Positions 44,477-55,725 of a stretch of 64,000 nt of DNA are shown here, piece by piece. The DNA is from Mesorhizobium sp. B2-7-2 (GTDB lineage: Bacteria > Pseudomonadota > Alphaproteobacteria > Rhizobiales > Rhizobiaceae), in assembly GCF_006440775.1 (NCBI RefSeq), contig NZ_VFTZ01000001.1:482876-546875 (forward strand), given 5' to 3'. Numbering within the stretch: the first letter of the stretch is position 1; every line of letters begins with the position of its first letter. The translations under genes were made by a program, and so were the position numbers. Under the pieces are notes generated by a model. The model did no database searches. It was not told where the DNA came from and worked only from the letters and a program-made list of their open reading frames with translations.

Positions 44477-45082
44477 ATGAGCGCCCTGGCCAATCTGGTG
44501 CCGATGGTCATCGAGCAGTCGAGCCGCGGCGAACGCGCCTTCGACATCTTCTCGCGGCTGCTGCGCGAGCGCATCGTCTTCATCAACGGCGAGATCAACG
44601 ACAGCGTCTCGGCGCTGGTCTGCGCACAGCTTCTGTCGCTGGAATCGGACCACCCCGACAAGGAAATCTCGATCTACATCAACTCGCCGGGCGGCATGGT
44701 GACCAGCGGCTTCGCCATCTACGACACGATGCAGTACATCTCCTGCCCGGTGTCGACGGTCTGCATGGGCTTTGCCGCCTCGATGGGCTCCTTCCTGCTG
44801 ATGGCCGGCGCGCCGGGGCGGCGGATCGCGCTGCCCAACACGAGGATCGTGCTGCATCAGCCGCTGGGCGGCTTCCAGGGCCAAGCCTCAGACATCCAGC
44901 GCCATGCCGAGGACATCGTGCGCACCAAGCAGCATATGACCGAGCTCTACGCCAAGCATTGCGGCCGGACCTACGAGGAGGTCGAGCGCACGCTCGATCG
45001 CGATTACTTCATGAGCGCCGCGGAAGCCAAGACCTGGGGCCTTGTCGACCACGTCTACGACACCCGCAAGAAAGCGGCCTGA
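44477..45082 (+). CDS. clpP: ATP-dependent Clp protease proteolytic subunit, secondary paralogue
   Basis: The 201-residue protein has the ClpP triad Ser102 (GFAASMGSF), His127 ([10 protein letters not shown]) and Asp176 ([10 protein letters not shown]), with the SIYINSPGG substrate-binding strand. A ribosome site (GAGGAGAT) lies upstream. clpX is not in the neighbourhood, while rhizobial main clpP genes usually sit beside clpX, so this is likely an accessory isoform. It follows the ArsR-SRPBCC pair by 27 bp and ends in a GC-rich hairpin. Confidence 0.93.
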   Translation: MSALANLVPMVIEQSSRGERAFDIFSRLLRERIVFINGEINDSVSALVCAQLLSLESDHPDKEISIYINSPGGMVTSGFAIYDTMQYISCPVSTVCMGFAASMGSFLLMAGAPGRRIALPNTRIVLHQPLGGFQGQASDIQRHAEDIVRTKQHMTELYAKHCGRTYEEVERTLDRDYFMSAAEAKTWGLVDHVYDTRKKAA

Positions 45083-45096
45083 CGCCTCGAGCCGGA

Positions 45097-45120
45097 CGCG
45101 CGGCAAGTTATCGCCGCGCG
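45097..45120. terminator. hairpin terminator after clpP
   Basis: CGCGCGGC (45097-45104) pairs with GCCGCGCG (45113-45120) around the AT-rich loop AAGTTATC, 15 bp after the clpP stop. No T-run follows. Confidence 0.7.
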
Positions 45121-45157
45121 ACTGGCATCGCTCGAGCCGCGTCTCTATAGTCCGCGC

Positions 45158-45439
45158 ATGATCGATCCATTCCAATCCAGGCATTTGTGCGTTGCCCTCG
45201 CCGCGCTTGCCGGCGTGCTGGTTGCCGGCGCCGCGCTTGCCGACGACAGCTCGGCGCAGAAGCTGCCCGGCGTCAGCGGCGACTACCGCATCGCCAAGCC
45301 GGCGCCGCAGCCGGAACCGGACGACGCGCAGCCCACCGGCAAAGGCGTCTCCTTCAAGATCGGCAACACCGATGTCAGGATCGGCGGCAGCATAACAATT
45401 GACATGGCCACGGGCGGCGCCCGGATCCCGAACCACTGA
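45158..45439 (+). CDS. small secreted hypothetical protein
   Basis: A 93-residue protein with a signal peptide (LCVALAALAGVLVAGAALA, cleaved before DDSS). A Pro-rich stretch and a C-terminal beta segment KIGNTDVRIGGSITIDMATG follow; the latter resembles the start of porin-like rhizobial envelope proteins. No function is known. A 9-bp hairpin ends 68 bp downstream. Confidence 0.8.
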   Translation: MIDPFQSRHLCVALAALAGVLVAGAALADDSSAQKLPGVSGDYRIAKPAPQPEPDDAQPTGKGVSFKIGNTDVRIGGSITIDMATGGARIPNH

Positions 45440-45476
45440 TCGCGAGCGAGTCACACGCGAACACCACAAAATGTAA

Positions 45477-45507
45477 GCCCCATCCCTGCTGTGCAGACGG
45501 ATGGGGC
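45477..45507. terminator. hairpin terminator after the small secreted protein
   Basis: GCCCCATCC (45477-45485) pairs with GGATGGGGC (45499-45507); the 13-base loop holds a further CTGC/GCAG stem. It is 37 bp past the stop codon. Confidence 0.8.
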
Positions 45508-45977
45508 CTCATGGATCTGAAATCCAATTTTAGCCGGGAGTGTACTGCCGGCGTTCTGTTTCGGATGCAACGCGGCGTTCAGCCGACGATCCGACTATCG
45601 TCTCTAATTGTAGGGAATCGGCAAGTCACGGTTTGTCGGGCCGGCGTTTCAAGTCTGCCCTGGCACTTATGCCCGCCGCGGCTCCATCTCAGTGTGGAGC
45701 CTCAAGGGACTGTCCGGTGGCGTCATGCTCCGCTCCTGGGTCCGTTGCGACAATGTCGTTCGAAGCGCAAATCGCTGTCGCCTGCGGCGTCTCGCAGGCC
45801 GCCTGCTGAGCGGCGAGGCCATCGGAAGACGGCCGGCTTCGTTGACGCGTTTGAGACTGCTCCCCTGGGCCCGGGACGTCAACCGTTGAATAGTCGGTTA
45901 CCGAAAAATGTGATCGCCTGGAGGTTACGTGCAGGTAAGTCGAGTGCTTCGAAACGCCGACTGCGCGTATCTCGGCC
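45508..45977. other. gene-poor intergenic stretch
   Basis: About 470 bp with no ORF that has a plausible start, codon bias or recognisable motif on either strand; the frames present are Arg/Ser/Cys-rich and look random. It is less uniformly GC-rich than the surrounding genes. It might be decayed coding sequence or hold a small RNA, but nothing in the sequence settles this. Confidence 0.6.
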
Positions 45978-46046
45978 GCGATTGTTTCGACAACGCTCAG
46001 GCGATTGTTTCCACAACGCTTGAGCGATTGTTTCCACAACGCTTTG
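45978..46046. repeat. three tandem copies of a 23-bp repeat
   Basis: GCGATTGTTTCSACAACGCT plus three variable bases occurs at 45978-46000, 46001-46023 and 46024-46046. Copies two and three are identical over 20 bases; copy one has one G for C. The array ends 10 bp before the uvrA LexA box, so it may lie in the uvrA promoter region. Confidence 0.85.
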
Positions 46047-46056
46047 TCAGGAGCGT

Positions 46057-46071
46057 GTTCGACCTTTGTTC
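46057..46071. promoter_or_regulatory. LexA operator (SOS box) upstream of uvrA
   Basis: GTTC (46057-46060), seven bases, GTTC (46068-46071) matches the alphaproteobacterial LexA consensus exactly. It is 162 bp upstream of the uvrA start codon. Confidence 0.85.
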
Positions 46072-46233
46072 TTTCCGCTTGCCCGCTCGCGCGAAAGACG
46101 GTTAAACCCATGATCGGCTTGTCCCGTCGAGATTGTGGCGTCTCTCGACGTGGCGGTGAAAATACCTACATAGGGGATGGCCGGGACAATCCCGCCAATC
46201 CAGCAAATTCCAGATCTGAGGCGGCGACCGGCG

Positions 46234-49154
<2,921 letters not shown>

Positions 49155-49155
<1 letters not shown>

Positions 49156-49565
49156 TGACTGAAAACGGTCTCGTCTCCGTCGAAAGCCGCTTTGGAGTCG
49201 CGGAGACGGTCGATCGGCTCGTTGAAATCGTCACCGGCGCCGGACTGCGCGTCTTCGCCCGCATCGACCATGCCGCCGGCGCGCGCGAGATCGGTGCCGT
49301 GCTTCGTCCAACCGAATTGCTGATCTTCGGCCATCCGAAGGGTGGCACACCCTTGATGCAGGACCGGCAGCTTGCGGGCATCGACCTGCCGATCAAGGCG
49401 CTGGCCTGGGAAGACGAGCAAGGCAAGGTCTGGCTGTCCTACAACAGCCCACACTGGCTGGCGGAGCGCCACGGCCTCGGCGATGCAAGCCGCGACGCCG
49501 TCGCAGCCATAGCTGCCGGGATGCAGAAGGTTGTCGCGGCCGCTGCCGGAGTAGACCAATCATGA
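49155..49565 (+). CDS. DUF302 family protein
   Basis: A 136-residue soluble protein of the DUF302 fold, with SRFGVAETVDRLVEIVTGAG, GLRVFARIDHAAGAREIG, RPTELLIFGHPKGGTPLM and DLPIKALAWEDEQGKVWLSY. The family is widespread and its role unknown. It is coupled to uvrA (TGATG overlap) and to the following GNAT gene (ATGA overlap), forming a three-gene unit that would be SOS-induced if read from the uvrA promoter. Confidence 0.92.
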
Positions 49566-50020
49566 GACTGGCCCGCCTCGACGATCTCGCCGCCGTCGTC
49601 GCGCTGACTGCGAATGCCTATGCGCCTTACACGCCCATCTTCGGCGGGCCGCCGGTCCCGGTCACCGAGGATTACATACCGCGGATCGAGCGCGGCGAGG
49701 TCTGGCTGCTGGAAGAAGGCGCCGACCTTGGAGGACTGATCGTCCTCGAGCGTCATCCCGACCACGCCATGATCTTCAGCGTCGCCGTCGCGCCGGCTTT
49801 CCAAGGCAGGAGGCTCGGCATCGCGCTGCTCGATTTTGCCGACGAGCAGGCGCGGTCATGGGGCGCGCCGGAGGTGCGGCTCTACACCAATTCACGGATG
49901 GAGCGGAACATCGCGCTCTATTTGGCCTACGGCTATCGCGAAACGGGTCGCCGGGCCAACCCATACCGGCCAGGATGGACATTGGTCGACATGGTGAAGC
50001 CGGTCGACAGAGCCGCCTGA
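49562..50020 (+). CDS. GNAT-family N-acetyltransferase
   Basis: A 152-residue GNAT domain with VAPAFQGRRLGIALLDFADEQA (acetyl-CoA binding), VRLYTNSRMERNIALYLAYGY and a C-terminal beta strand. The substrate cannot be read from the sequence. It overlaps DUF302 by four bases and lies 32 bp before DUF72. It may be part of the uvrA transcript. Confidence 0.92.
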   Translation: MRLARLDDLAAVVALTANAYAPYTPIFGGPPVPVTEDYIPRIERGEVWLLEEGADLGGLIVLERHPDHAMIFSVAVAPAFQGRRLGIALLDFADEQARSWGAPEVRLYTNSRMERNIALYLAYGYRETGRRANPYRPGWTLVDMVKPVDRAA

Positions 50021-50052
50021 TTCGTATTTCGAAAACACGGAGGAGGAAGACG

Positions 50053-50859
50053 ATGAGCAGCCAAGGAACGATCCGCTCCGGCATGGGCGGCTGGACCTTC
50101 GAGCCCTGGGACACGTCCTTCTATCCGGACAAGCTGCCGAAGGCCAAGCAGCTGCACTACGCCACCCGGCAGGTGCCGAGCATCGAGGTCAACGGCACCT
50201 ATTATTCCAGCTTCAAGGAACCGACTTTCGTCAAGTGGGCGAAAGAGGCCCCTGACGGCTTCGTCTATTCGCTGAAGGGCAACCGCTTCGTCACCAACCG
50301 CCGCGTGCTCGGCGAAGCGGGCGAATCGATGATGCGCTTTCTCGGCTCCGGCGTCGCCGCGCTCGGCGAGAAGCTAGGCCCGATTCTGTGGCAGTTCGCG
50401 CCGACCAAGAAATTCGACGCGGACGATTTCGAAGCTTTCCTGAAACTGCTGCCTGAAAAGCAGGACGGCGTGCCTCTGCGTCACGCGGTCGAAGTGCGGC
50501 ACGACAGTTTTGTTGTGCCCGAATTCCCGGCGCTCGCCCGAAAATACAACGCCGCGATCGTCTATGCCGACCACGCAAAATATCCGGCGATCGCCGATGT
50601 AACCGGCGATTTCGTCTATGCGCGGCTGCAGACCGGCAGCGACGACAACCCCGACTGCTACACGCCGAAAGGCCTGGACGAATGGGCGGGACGCGTGAAG
50701 ACATGGGCGCAAGGCAAGCAACCCGCCGACCTGCCGCGCGCCGATCCCAAGACCGATGCGCCGGTCAAGCCGCGCGACGTGTTCGCCTACTTCATCACCG
50801 AGGGCAAGGTGCGCGCTCCCTTCGGCGCCATGGCGCTGATGAAGCGGGTGACCGATTGA
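50053..50859 (+). CDS. DUF72 family protein
   Basis: A 268-residue TIM-barrel protein of the DUF72 (YecE-like) family. SGMGGWTFEPWDTSFYPDKL, EVNGTYYSSFKEPTFVKWAKE, GPILWQFAPTKKF, AVEVRHDSF and DVFAYFITEGKVRAPFGA mark it. The family has no proven function. The ATG at 50053 follows a perfect AGGAGG. It may be the last gene of the uvrA group. Confidence 0.92.
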   Translation: MSSQGTIRSGMGGWTFEPWDTSFYPDKLPKAKQLHYATRQVPSIEVNGTYYSSFKEPTFVKWAKEAPDGFVYSLKGNRFVTNRRVLGEAGESMMRFLGSGVAALGEKLGPILWQFAPTKKFDADDFEAFLKLLPEKQDGVPLRHAVEVRHDSFVVPEFPALARKYNAAIVYADHAKYPAIADVTGDFVYARLQTGSDDNPDCYTPKGLDEWAGRVKTWAQGKQPADLPRADPKTDAPVKPRDVFAYFITEGKVRAPFGAMALMKRVTD

Positions 50860-51001
50860 AGGGGCGAGCTCCGTCGGAACTTACGAGGCATCTTGACCGT
50901 TTTGTCTTTCTCGCCGGGAGCCGGTTTTCACAGCGGTTGAGCTTTCGCGGAACAATGGCCCAGGCTCCGGTATCGGGGGAGCCCGAAGAAAGCGAGGTGA
51001 T

Positions 51002-51259
51002 ATGGCTGTCATCCTCATCGGGGCATTGCTCATTGTCGCCGGCATCGTGTACATGGCAGGCGCGGTCCTCAGGCGCGGGAAACTCAGCGATCCGGCACCT
51101 GCAGCCTCGGATCGCCCGATGCCAAACCTTACAACGCCTGGCCCGACGCTTGAGCCACGCCGGCGCGGCCTCGGTTTCCTCGGCCTTTCACAGAACTGGC
51201 CAGGTCTGCTGATGATGGGCGTCGGCATCATCCTGCTGTTGTTGGTGGCGGTCCTCTGA
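51002..51259 (+). CDS. small membrane hypothetical protein
   Basis: An 85-residue protein with two hydrophobic segments (AVILIGALLIVAGIVYMAGAV and LLMMGVGIILLLLVAVL) joined by a Pro/Arg-rich loop of about 40 residues. GCGAGGTGAT precedes the ATG. No family is recognised. It stands alone between DUF72 and the diguanylate cyclase gene. Confidence 0.75.
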   Translation: MAVILIGALLIVAGIVYMAGAVLRRGKLSDPAPAASDRPMPNLTTPGPTLEPRRRGLGFLGLSQNWPGLLMMGVGIILLLLVAVL

Positions 51260-51371
51260 CGCCGCGGAATGATGGCATCTTCACCGCTATCGTAACGTAA
51301 TCGATACTTCCTTGCTGCACTAATGCATCTACGTCAGGTTGCAGAAGCCCGGCGCCGGCAAGGACGCGTGA

Positions 51372-52517
51372 ATGCTGCTCGACTACAATTCATTGCTGCT
51401 TGCCGTCGGCTTTTCGGCCGCTTGCCTCGGCCTCACGCTGTTCGGGACATGGCTGACCGCCCGTTCCGACAAGTTCCTGCTGACCTGGGCGATTAGCGTG
51501 CTGGTCGTGGTGGCCGAAGTCTTTGTCTACGAGGCATACATCGAGAGACCCGGAACGGCCCTTGGCGTGCTGACGTTGGCGCTGCTCTTGCTCGGCTTCT
51601 CGGTCATGCTGGGCGCTGCCCACCAGTTCAGGACCAGCCGCTCGCCCTTGCCGCTCATCGCGCTTGGCGTCGGCATGTCCTATGCTCTCGCGCTGCCGCC
51701 CATGGCGCTCGGCTATGACGGGCTGGGCTTCATGCTGGAAAACGCTCTGGCCGCGCTGTTGCTGTTCGGCACCGCATATCAATATTGGCGCGGTCGCGCG
51801 GAGGCGCCCGTCCATCTCATCGGCGTAGCGCTGCTCTATTCGCTGACCGCTGTGTCCTTCGTGCTGTGCGCCGCCGTGCTGGCATGGGACGGCAGGCTGG
51901 TTCTCGGCCACGCGCCGAGCAATTGGGCTGAGGATCTGAGCCTCGTCATCGTCATCGCCTCCATGACCGGTATCGGCGCATTGTCGCTGGCGCTCAACCA
52001 GGGGCGGCTCGCGCGCCACCATCAGCGCGAAGCGTACACCGATGCCTTGACCGGCCTTCTCAACCGCCGCGCCCTGTTCGACCTGCACGGCAAGATACCG
52101 GTCGGCGCCTTCACGGCTGTCGTGGTTTTCGACCTCGACGGCTTCAAGGCGATCAACGACCAGTTCGGTCACGCCGCGGGAGACGAAGTGTTGAAGGTCT
52201 TTGCCGAAGTGCTCTCCGCCGACCTGCGCCCGAGCGACTCCGTTGCCCGCATGGGTGGCGAGGAATTCGCCATGGTCTTGAGGCGCACCTTGCCCGAGTC
52301 GGCCGAGGCGACGGCCGAACGCGTCCGGGCCGCGTTCGCCGCGCGCACGGTCGAGACCGAGACCGGACCGCTGCGCTGCACGGTCAGCGCCGGCTTCGCA
52401 TTTGGCAGCACGGATGGCATGAGCTTCGACAAAGTGCTCAGCGCCGCCGACAAGGCGCTCTATGCCGCCAAGCGCGGCGGCCGCAACCGCGTCCTGGATT
52501 TTCGCCGCGCCGGTTGA
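51372..52517 (+). CDS. membrane-bound diguanylate cyclase
   Basis: The 381-residue protein has six to seven membrane helices in residues 1-215, forming a sensory domain, then a GGDEF domain. The active site is GGEEF (about residues 294-298, ARMGGEEFAMVL), so it should make cyclic di-GMP from two GTP. An RPSD sequence five residues before it matches the inhibitory I-site RxxD, so product feedback is likely. The sensed signal is unknown. Confidence 0.93.
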   Translation: MLLDYNSLLLAVGFSAACLGLTLFGTWLTARSDKFLLTWAISVLVVVAEVFVYEAYIERPGTALGVLTLALLLLGFSVMLGAAHQFRTSRSPLPLIALGVGMSYALALPPMALGYDGLGFMLENALAALLLFGTAYQYWRGRAEAPVHLIGVALLYSLTAVSFVLCAAVLAWDGRLVLGHAPSNWAEDLSLVIVIASMTGIGALSLALNQGRLARHHQREAYTDALTGLLNRRALFDLHGKIPVGAFTAVVVFDLDGFKAINDQFGHAAGDEVLKVFAEVLSADLRPSDSVARMGGEEFAMVLRRTLPESAEATAERVRAAFAARTVETETGPLRCTVSAGFAFGSTDGMSFDKVLSAADKALYAAKRGGRNRVLDFRRAG

Positions 52518-52540
52518 GTTTTACCGCCGCGTGCAAACTC

Positions 52541-52717
52541 TCAATGATGTGAGATCACTTCGTTGAAGGCGTCGAGATCGACATAGAAAACCTTGGTGAT
52601 CTCATCCAGGAGATGATCTTCGTCATAGCCTTGCGACATCAGGATGTTGATCGCGGTCATGATGTCGACGCGCTCGGTGAGGCGCCGCTTTTGGTAGTCC
52701 TCGACAAAACGTTCCAT
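52541..52717 (-). CDS. small hypothetical protein
   Basis: A 58-residue acidic protein, mostly helical (MERFVEDYQKRRLTERVDIM, DEDHLLDEITKVFYVDLDAF). I took the ATG at 52717 with AGGGGAC upstream; a longer frame to 52765 has no ribosome site. It resembles small rhizobial proteins of unknown function. It is convergent with the diguanylate cyclase gene and about 265 bp downstream of urtE on the same strand. Confidence 0.7.
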   Translation of the reverse strand: MERFVEDYQKRRLTERVDIMTAINILMSQGYDEDHLLDEITKVFYVDLDAFNEVISHH

Positions 52718-52982
52718 CGCCGTCCCCTGGCAAAATTCTTTTTGGACGCATTGACCGACAATCACTGCGGAGAAAGCTAGGTGGATTGGCTTGCGTGGAA
52801 CTTGCGGGCGGAGTCCGCGCCTTCCCCCTCATTCGCGACTGATACGGAAAGCGGCCGACTCACCAAGGCCAAGAAAAGACTAGCATGCGGTATTCAACGC
52901 GCCAGAGCTGGGGCTGGCCGGCGGAGAGAAATACTGGGGTTGCTGCCGCCTCGCGATGTCGACCGAAGTCGAGCAAACGATT

Positions 52983-53678
52983 CTAGACTGTCAGAAACTT
53001 CCGCACATCCGCCCGGTCGAGGTCTTCCGCGGGACCGGTATGCACGGTCTGGCCCCGATCCATGATGTTGACCTCGTCGGCAAGTTCCCGGCAGAAGTCG
53101 AGATATTGCTCGACCAGAAGCACGGCAATCCCCGCCTGGTCGCGCAGATACCGGATGGCGCGGCCGATATCCTTGATGATCGAAGGCTGGATGCCTTCGG
53201 TCGGCTCGTCGAGCACCAGGAGCTTGGGCCGCATCACCAGCGCGCGCCCGATGGCGAGCTGCTGCTGCTGGCCGCCGGACAGGTCGCCGCCGCGCCGCGA
53301 CAGCATCTGCTTCAGCACCGGAAACAGCTCGAAGACATAGGCCGGAATGTTGCGGTCGGCGCGCGGCAGCGGCGCGAAGCCGGACTCCAGATTTTCGCGC
53401 ACCGTCAGCAGCGGAAAGACTTCCCTGCCCTGCGGCACGAATGCAATGCCCGACCGGGCGCGGTCATACGCCGCGCTCCGGTCGAGCGCCTTCCCCTCGA
53501 AGGCAACGCTTCCGCTCGTCAGCCGGTGATGGCCGACGATCGATCTCATCAAACTGGTCTTGCCGACGCCGTTGCGGCCGAGCACGCAGGTGATCTTGCC
53601 GGCGCCGGCTTTCAGCGAAACGCCGCGCAGCGCTTGGGCGGCGCCGTAATGCAGCGTGGCATTGGAGACCTCGAGCAT
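52983..53678 (-). CDS. urtE: urea ABC transporter ATP-binding protein UrtE
   Basis: A 231-residue ABC ATPase of the branched-chain amino-acid (LivF) type: Walker A GRNGVGKTS near residue 34, LSGGQQQQLAIGRAL, Walker B LLVLDEPTEGIQPS and His in VLLVEQYLDF. In the urt cluster it pairs with UrtD to power urea uptake. It is the last gene of urtABCDE, separated from urtD by about 70 bp. Confidence 0.95.
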   Translation of the reverse strand: MLEVSNATLHYGAAQALRGVSLKAGAGKITCVLGRNGVGKTSLMRSIVGHHRLTSGSVAFEGKALDRSAAYDRARSGIAFVPQGREVFPLLTVRENLESGFAPLPRADRNIPAYVFELFPVLKQMLSRRGGDLSGGQQQQLAIGRALVMRPKLLVLDEPTEGIQPSIIKDIGRAIRYLRDQAGIAVLLVEQYLDFCRELADEVNIMDRGQTVHTGPAEDLDRADVRKFLTV

Positions 53679-53748
53679 GATCAGCCCCTTCTCCAGCGCT
53701 TCAGGAGAGCGAAATCGAAACGGTGGAAGGGAACCCGCCAGACCATGC

Positions 53749-54495
53749 TCACCGCCCCAGATAGACTTCGACGACGCGCTCGTCGGACGAAACGAAATCG
53801 AGCGTGCCTTCCGACAGCACCGAGCCCTCGTGCAGGCAGGTGACCTTGACGCCGAGCTCGTGCACGAAATGCATGTCGTGCTCGACGACGATCACCGAAT
53901 GGTCGCGGGCAATGTCCTTGAGCAGCCGCGCGGTCTCCTCGGTCTCGGCATCGGTCATGCCGGCGACCGGCTCATCGACGAGCAAAAGCTTTGGGTCCTG
54001 CGCCAGGAGCATGCCGATCTCCAGCCATTGCTTCTGGCCATGGCTGAGGTTGGCGGCGAGCTCGCCGCGCTTGTCGCCGAGACGGATGATGCCAAGGATA
54101 TCGTCGATGCGCCGCGTCTCGGCCGCCGAACGGCGATGGAACAGCGCGGGGAAGATCGAGCGCGGCCCTTTTAGCGCCAGCATGAGATTGTCCTCGACGC
54201 TGTGGCTCTCGAAGACCGTCGGCTTCTGGAACTTGCGCCCGATGCCCATCATGGCGATCTCGGCCTCGTCGTGCCGGGTGAGATCGACCTCGCCGTCGAA
54301 GAACACTTCGCCCTCGTCCGGCCGCGTCTTGCCGGTGACGATATCCATCATCGTCGTCTTGCCGGCGCCGTTCGGTCCGATGATGGCGCGCATCTCGCCC
54401 TTGTCGAGCACCAGCGACAGCTTGTTGATGGCGCGAAAGCCATCGAAGGAAACCGAGACGCCGTCGAGATAAAGGATGGTGTTGGACTTGCTCAT
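53749..54495 (-). CDS. urtD: urea ABC transporter ATP-binding protein UrtD
   Basis: A 248-residue ABC ATPase of the LivG type: Walker A GPNGAGKTTMMD near residue 40, NLSHGQKQWLEIGMLL as signature, Walker B LLLVDEPVAGMTDAE and VIVVEHDMHFVHEL. It is 6 bp after urtC and would form the ATPase heterodimer with UrtE. It belongs to the nitrogen-regulated urea uptake operon. Confidence 0.95.
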   Translation of the reverse strand: MSKSNTILYLDGVSVSFDGFRAINKLSLVLDKGEMRAIIGPNGAGKTTMMDIVTGKTRPDEGEVFFDGEVDLTRHDEAEIAMMGIGRKFQKPTVFESHSVEDNLMLALKGPRSIFPALFHRRSAAETRRIDDILGIIRLGDKRGELAANLSHGQKQWLEIGMLLAQDPKLLLVDEPVAGMTDAETEETARLLKDIARDHSVIVVEHDMHFVHELGVKVTCLHEGSVLSEGTLDFVSSDERVVEVYLGR

Positions 54496-54501
54496 GATCG
54501 T

Positions 54502-55725
54502 TCACTCCGCCGGCTGCGGCTCGGCGCCGCTGGCAGACAAGGCGCCGGGCATCGTCGCCGCCGAGCGCACGATCTTCGGCTCCGGCGCCTGCGGATCGGC
54601 ACCGGCCTCCGCCGCAAGCGAGGCCGCGCGCAGCGCCTTCGCCCTGCCGCGCCAACCGTCCCACATGCCGACGATGCCCTTGGGCAAAAGCAGGGTGACG
54701 GCGACGAACAGGCCGCCCAGCGCGAACAGCCAGAATTCCGGCAGCACGCCCGTGAACCAGGATTTGCCGGCGTTGACGAGGAGCGCGCCGAGGATCGGGC
54801 CGATAATGGTGCCGCGCCCGCCGACAGCGGTCCAGATCACCACTTCGATCGAGTTGGACGGCTCGAATTCGCCGGGATTGATGATGCCGACCTGCGGCAC
54901 GTAAAGCGCGCCGGCGATGCCGGCCATGATAGCCGAGACCGTGAAGGCGAACAGCTTGACGTTCTCGGCCCGCCAGCCGAGGAAACGGGTGCGGCTTTCG
55001 GCGTCGCGCACAGCCATCAGGAGCTTGCCGTATTTGGAGCGCACGATCGCAGCGGTAACGAAGACGGCGAGCGCCAGCGTCACGGCGCTGGCCGCAAACA
55101 GGGCCGAGCGCGTGGCGTCGGCCTGCACGCTGAAGCCGAGTATATCCTTGAAATCGGTCAGGCCGTTGTTGCCGCCGAAGCCCATGTCGTTGCGGAAGAA
55201 GGCGAGCAGCAGCGCATAGGTCATCGCCTGGGTGATGATCGAAAGATAGACGCCGGTGACGCGGCTGCGGAAGGCGAACCAGCCGAAGACGAAGGCGAGC
55301 AGGCCGGGCACGGCCAGCACCATGAGCGCCGCGAACCAGAAATGATCGAAGCCATACCAGAACCAGGGCAGCTGCTTGTAGTTCAGGAACACCATGAAGT
55401 CCGGCAGGATCGGATTGCCGTAGACGCCGCGCGAGCCGATCTGGCGCATCAGATACATGCCCATCGCATAGCCGCCGAGCGCGAAAAAGGCGCCGTGGCC
55501 GAGCGAGAGGATGCCGCAATAGCCCCAGACCATGTCGAGCGCGAGCGCCAGCAACGCGTAGCAGAGATATTTGCCAACCAATGCCACGATGTAAGGCGGG
55601 ATGTGGAAGGCGCTTTGCGGCGAGACCGCCAGGTTGAGCAGGGGCACGATGATCGCGGCGGCCAGCAGGACGAAGATGGCAATGCCGATACGGCGATCGG
55701 CGGAAAGGAAGCGCTGCGCGATCAT
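54502..55725 (-). CDS. urtC: urea ABC transporter permease UrtC
   Basis: A 407-residue permease of the LivM type with eight or more membrane helices, including YGNPILPDFMVFLNYKQLPW and VGIINPGEFEPSNSIEVVIW. The EAA-like contact segment is RDAESRTRFLGW. The C-terminal 45 residues are Ala/Pro-rich and soluble. The ATG at 55725 overlaps the urtB stop by four bases; the frame continues further upstream but that is shadow. It pairs with UrtB. Confidence 0.94.
   Translation of the reverse strand: MIAQRFLSADRRIGIAIFVLLAAAIIVPLLNLAVSPQSAFHIPPYIVALVGKYLCYALLALALDMVWGYCGILSLGHGAFFALGGYAMGMYLMRQIGSRGVYGNPILPDFMVFLNYKQLPWFWYGFDHFWFAALMVLAVPGLLAFVFGWFAFRSRVTGVYLSIITQAMTYALLLAFFRNDMGFGGNNGLTDFKDILGFSVQADATRSALFAASAVTLALAVFVTAAIVRSKYGKLLMAVRDAESRTRFLGWRAENVKLFAFTVSAIMAGIAGALYVPQVGIINPGEFEPSNSIEVVIWTAVGGRGTIIGPILGALLVNAGKSWFTGVLPEFWLFALGGLFVAVTLLLPKGIVGMWDGWRGRAKALRAASLAAEAGADPQAPEPKIVRSAATMPGALSASGAEPQPAE

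Noticed and set aside
45978..46046. Three 23-bp repeats as a CRISPR
   Set aside because: Repeats are contiguous with only three variable bases between, so there are no spacers.
45511..46111. Two ORFs in the uvrA upstream gap (plus 45511-46023, minus 45689-46111)
   Set aside because: No ribosome site, no codon bias and Arg/Ser/Cys-rich composition; they also run through the 23-bp repeats.
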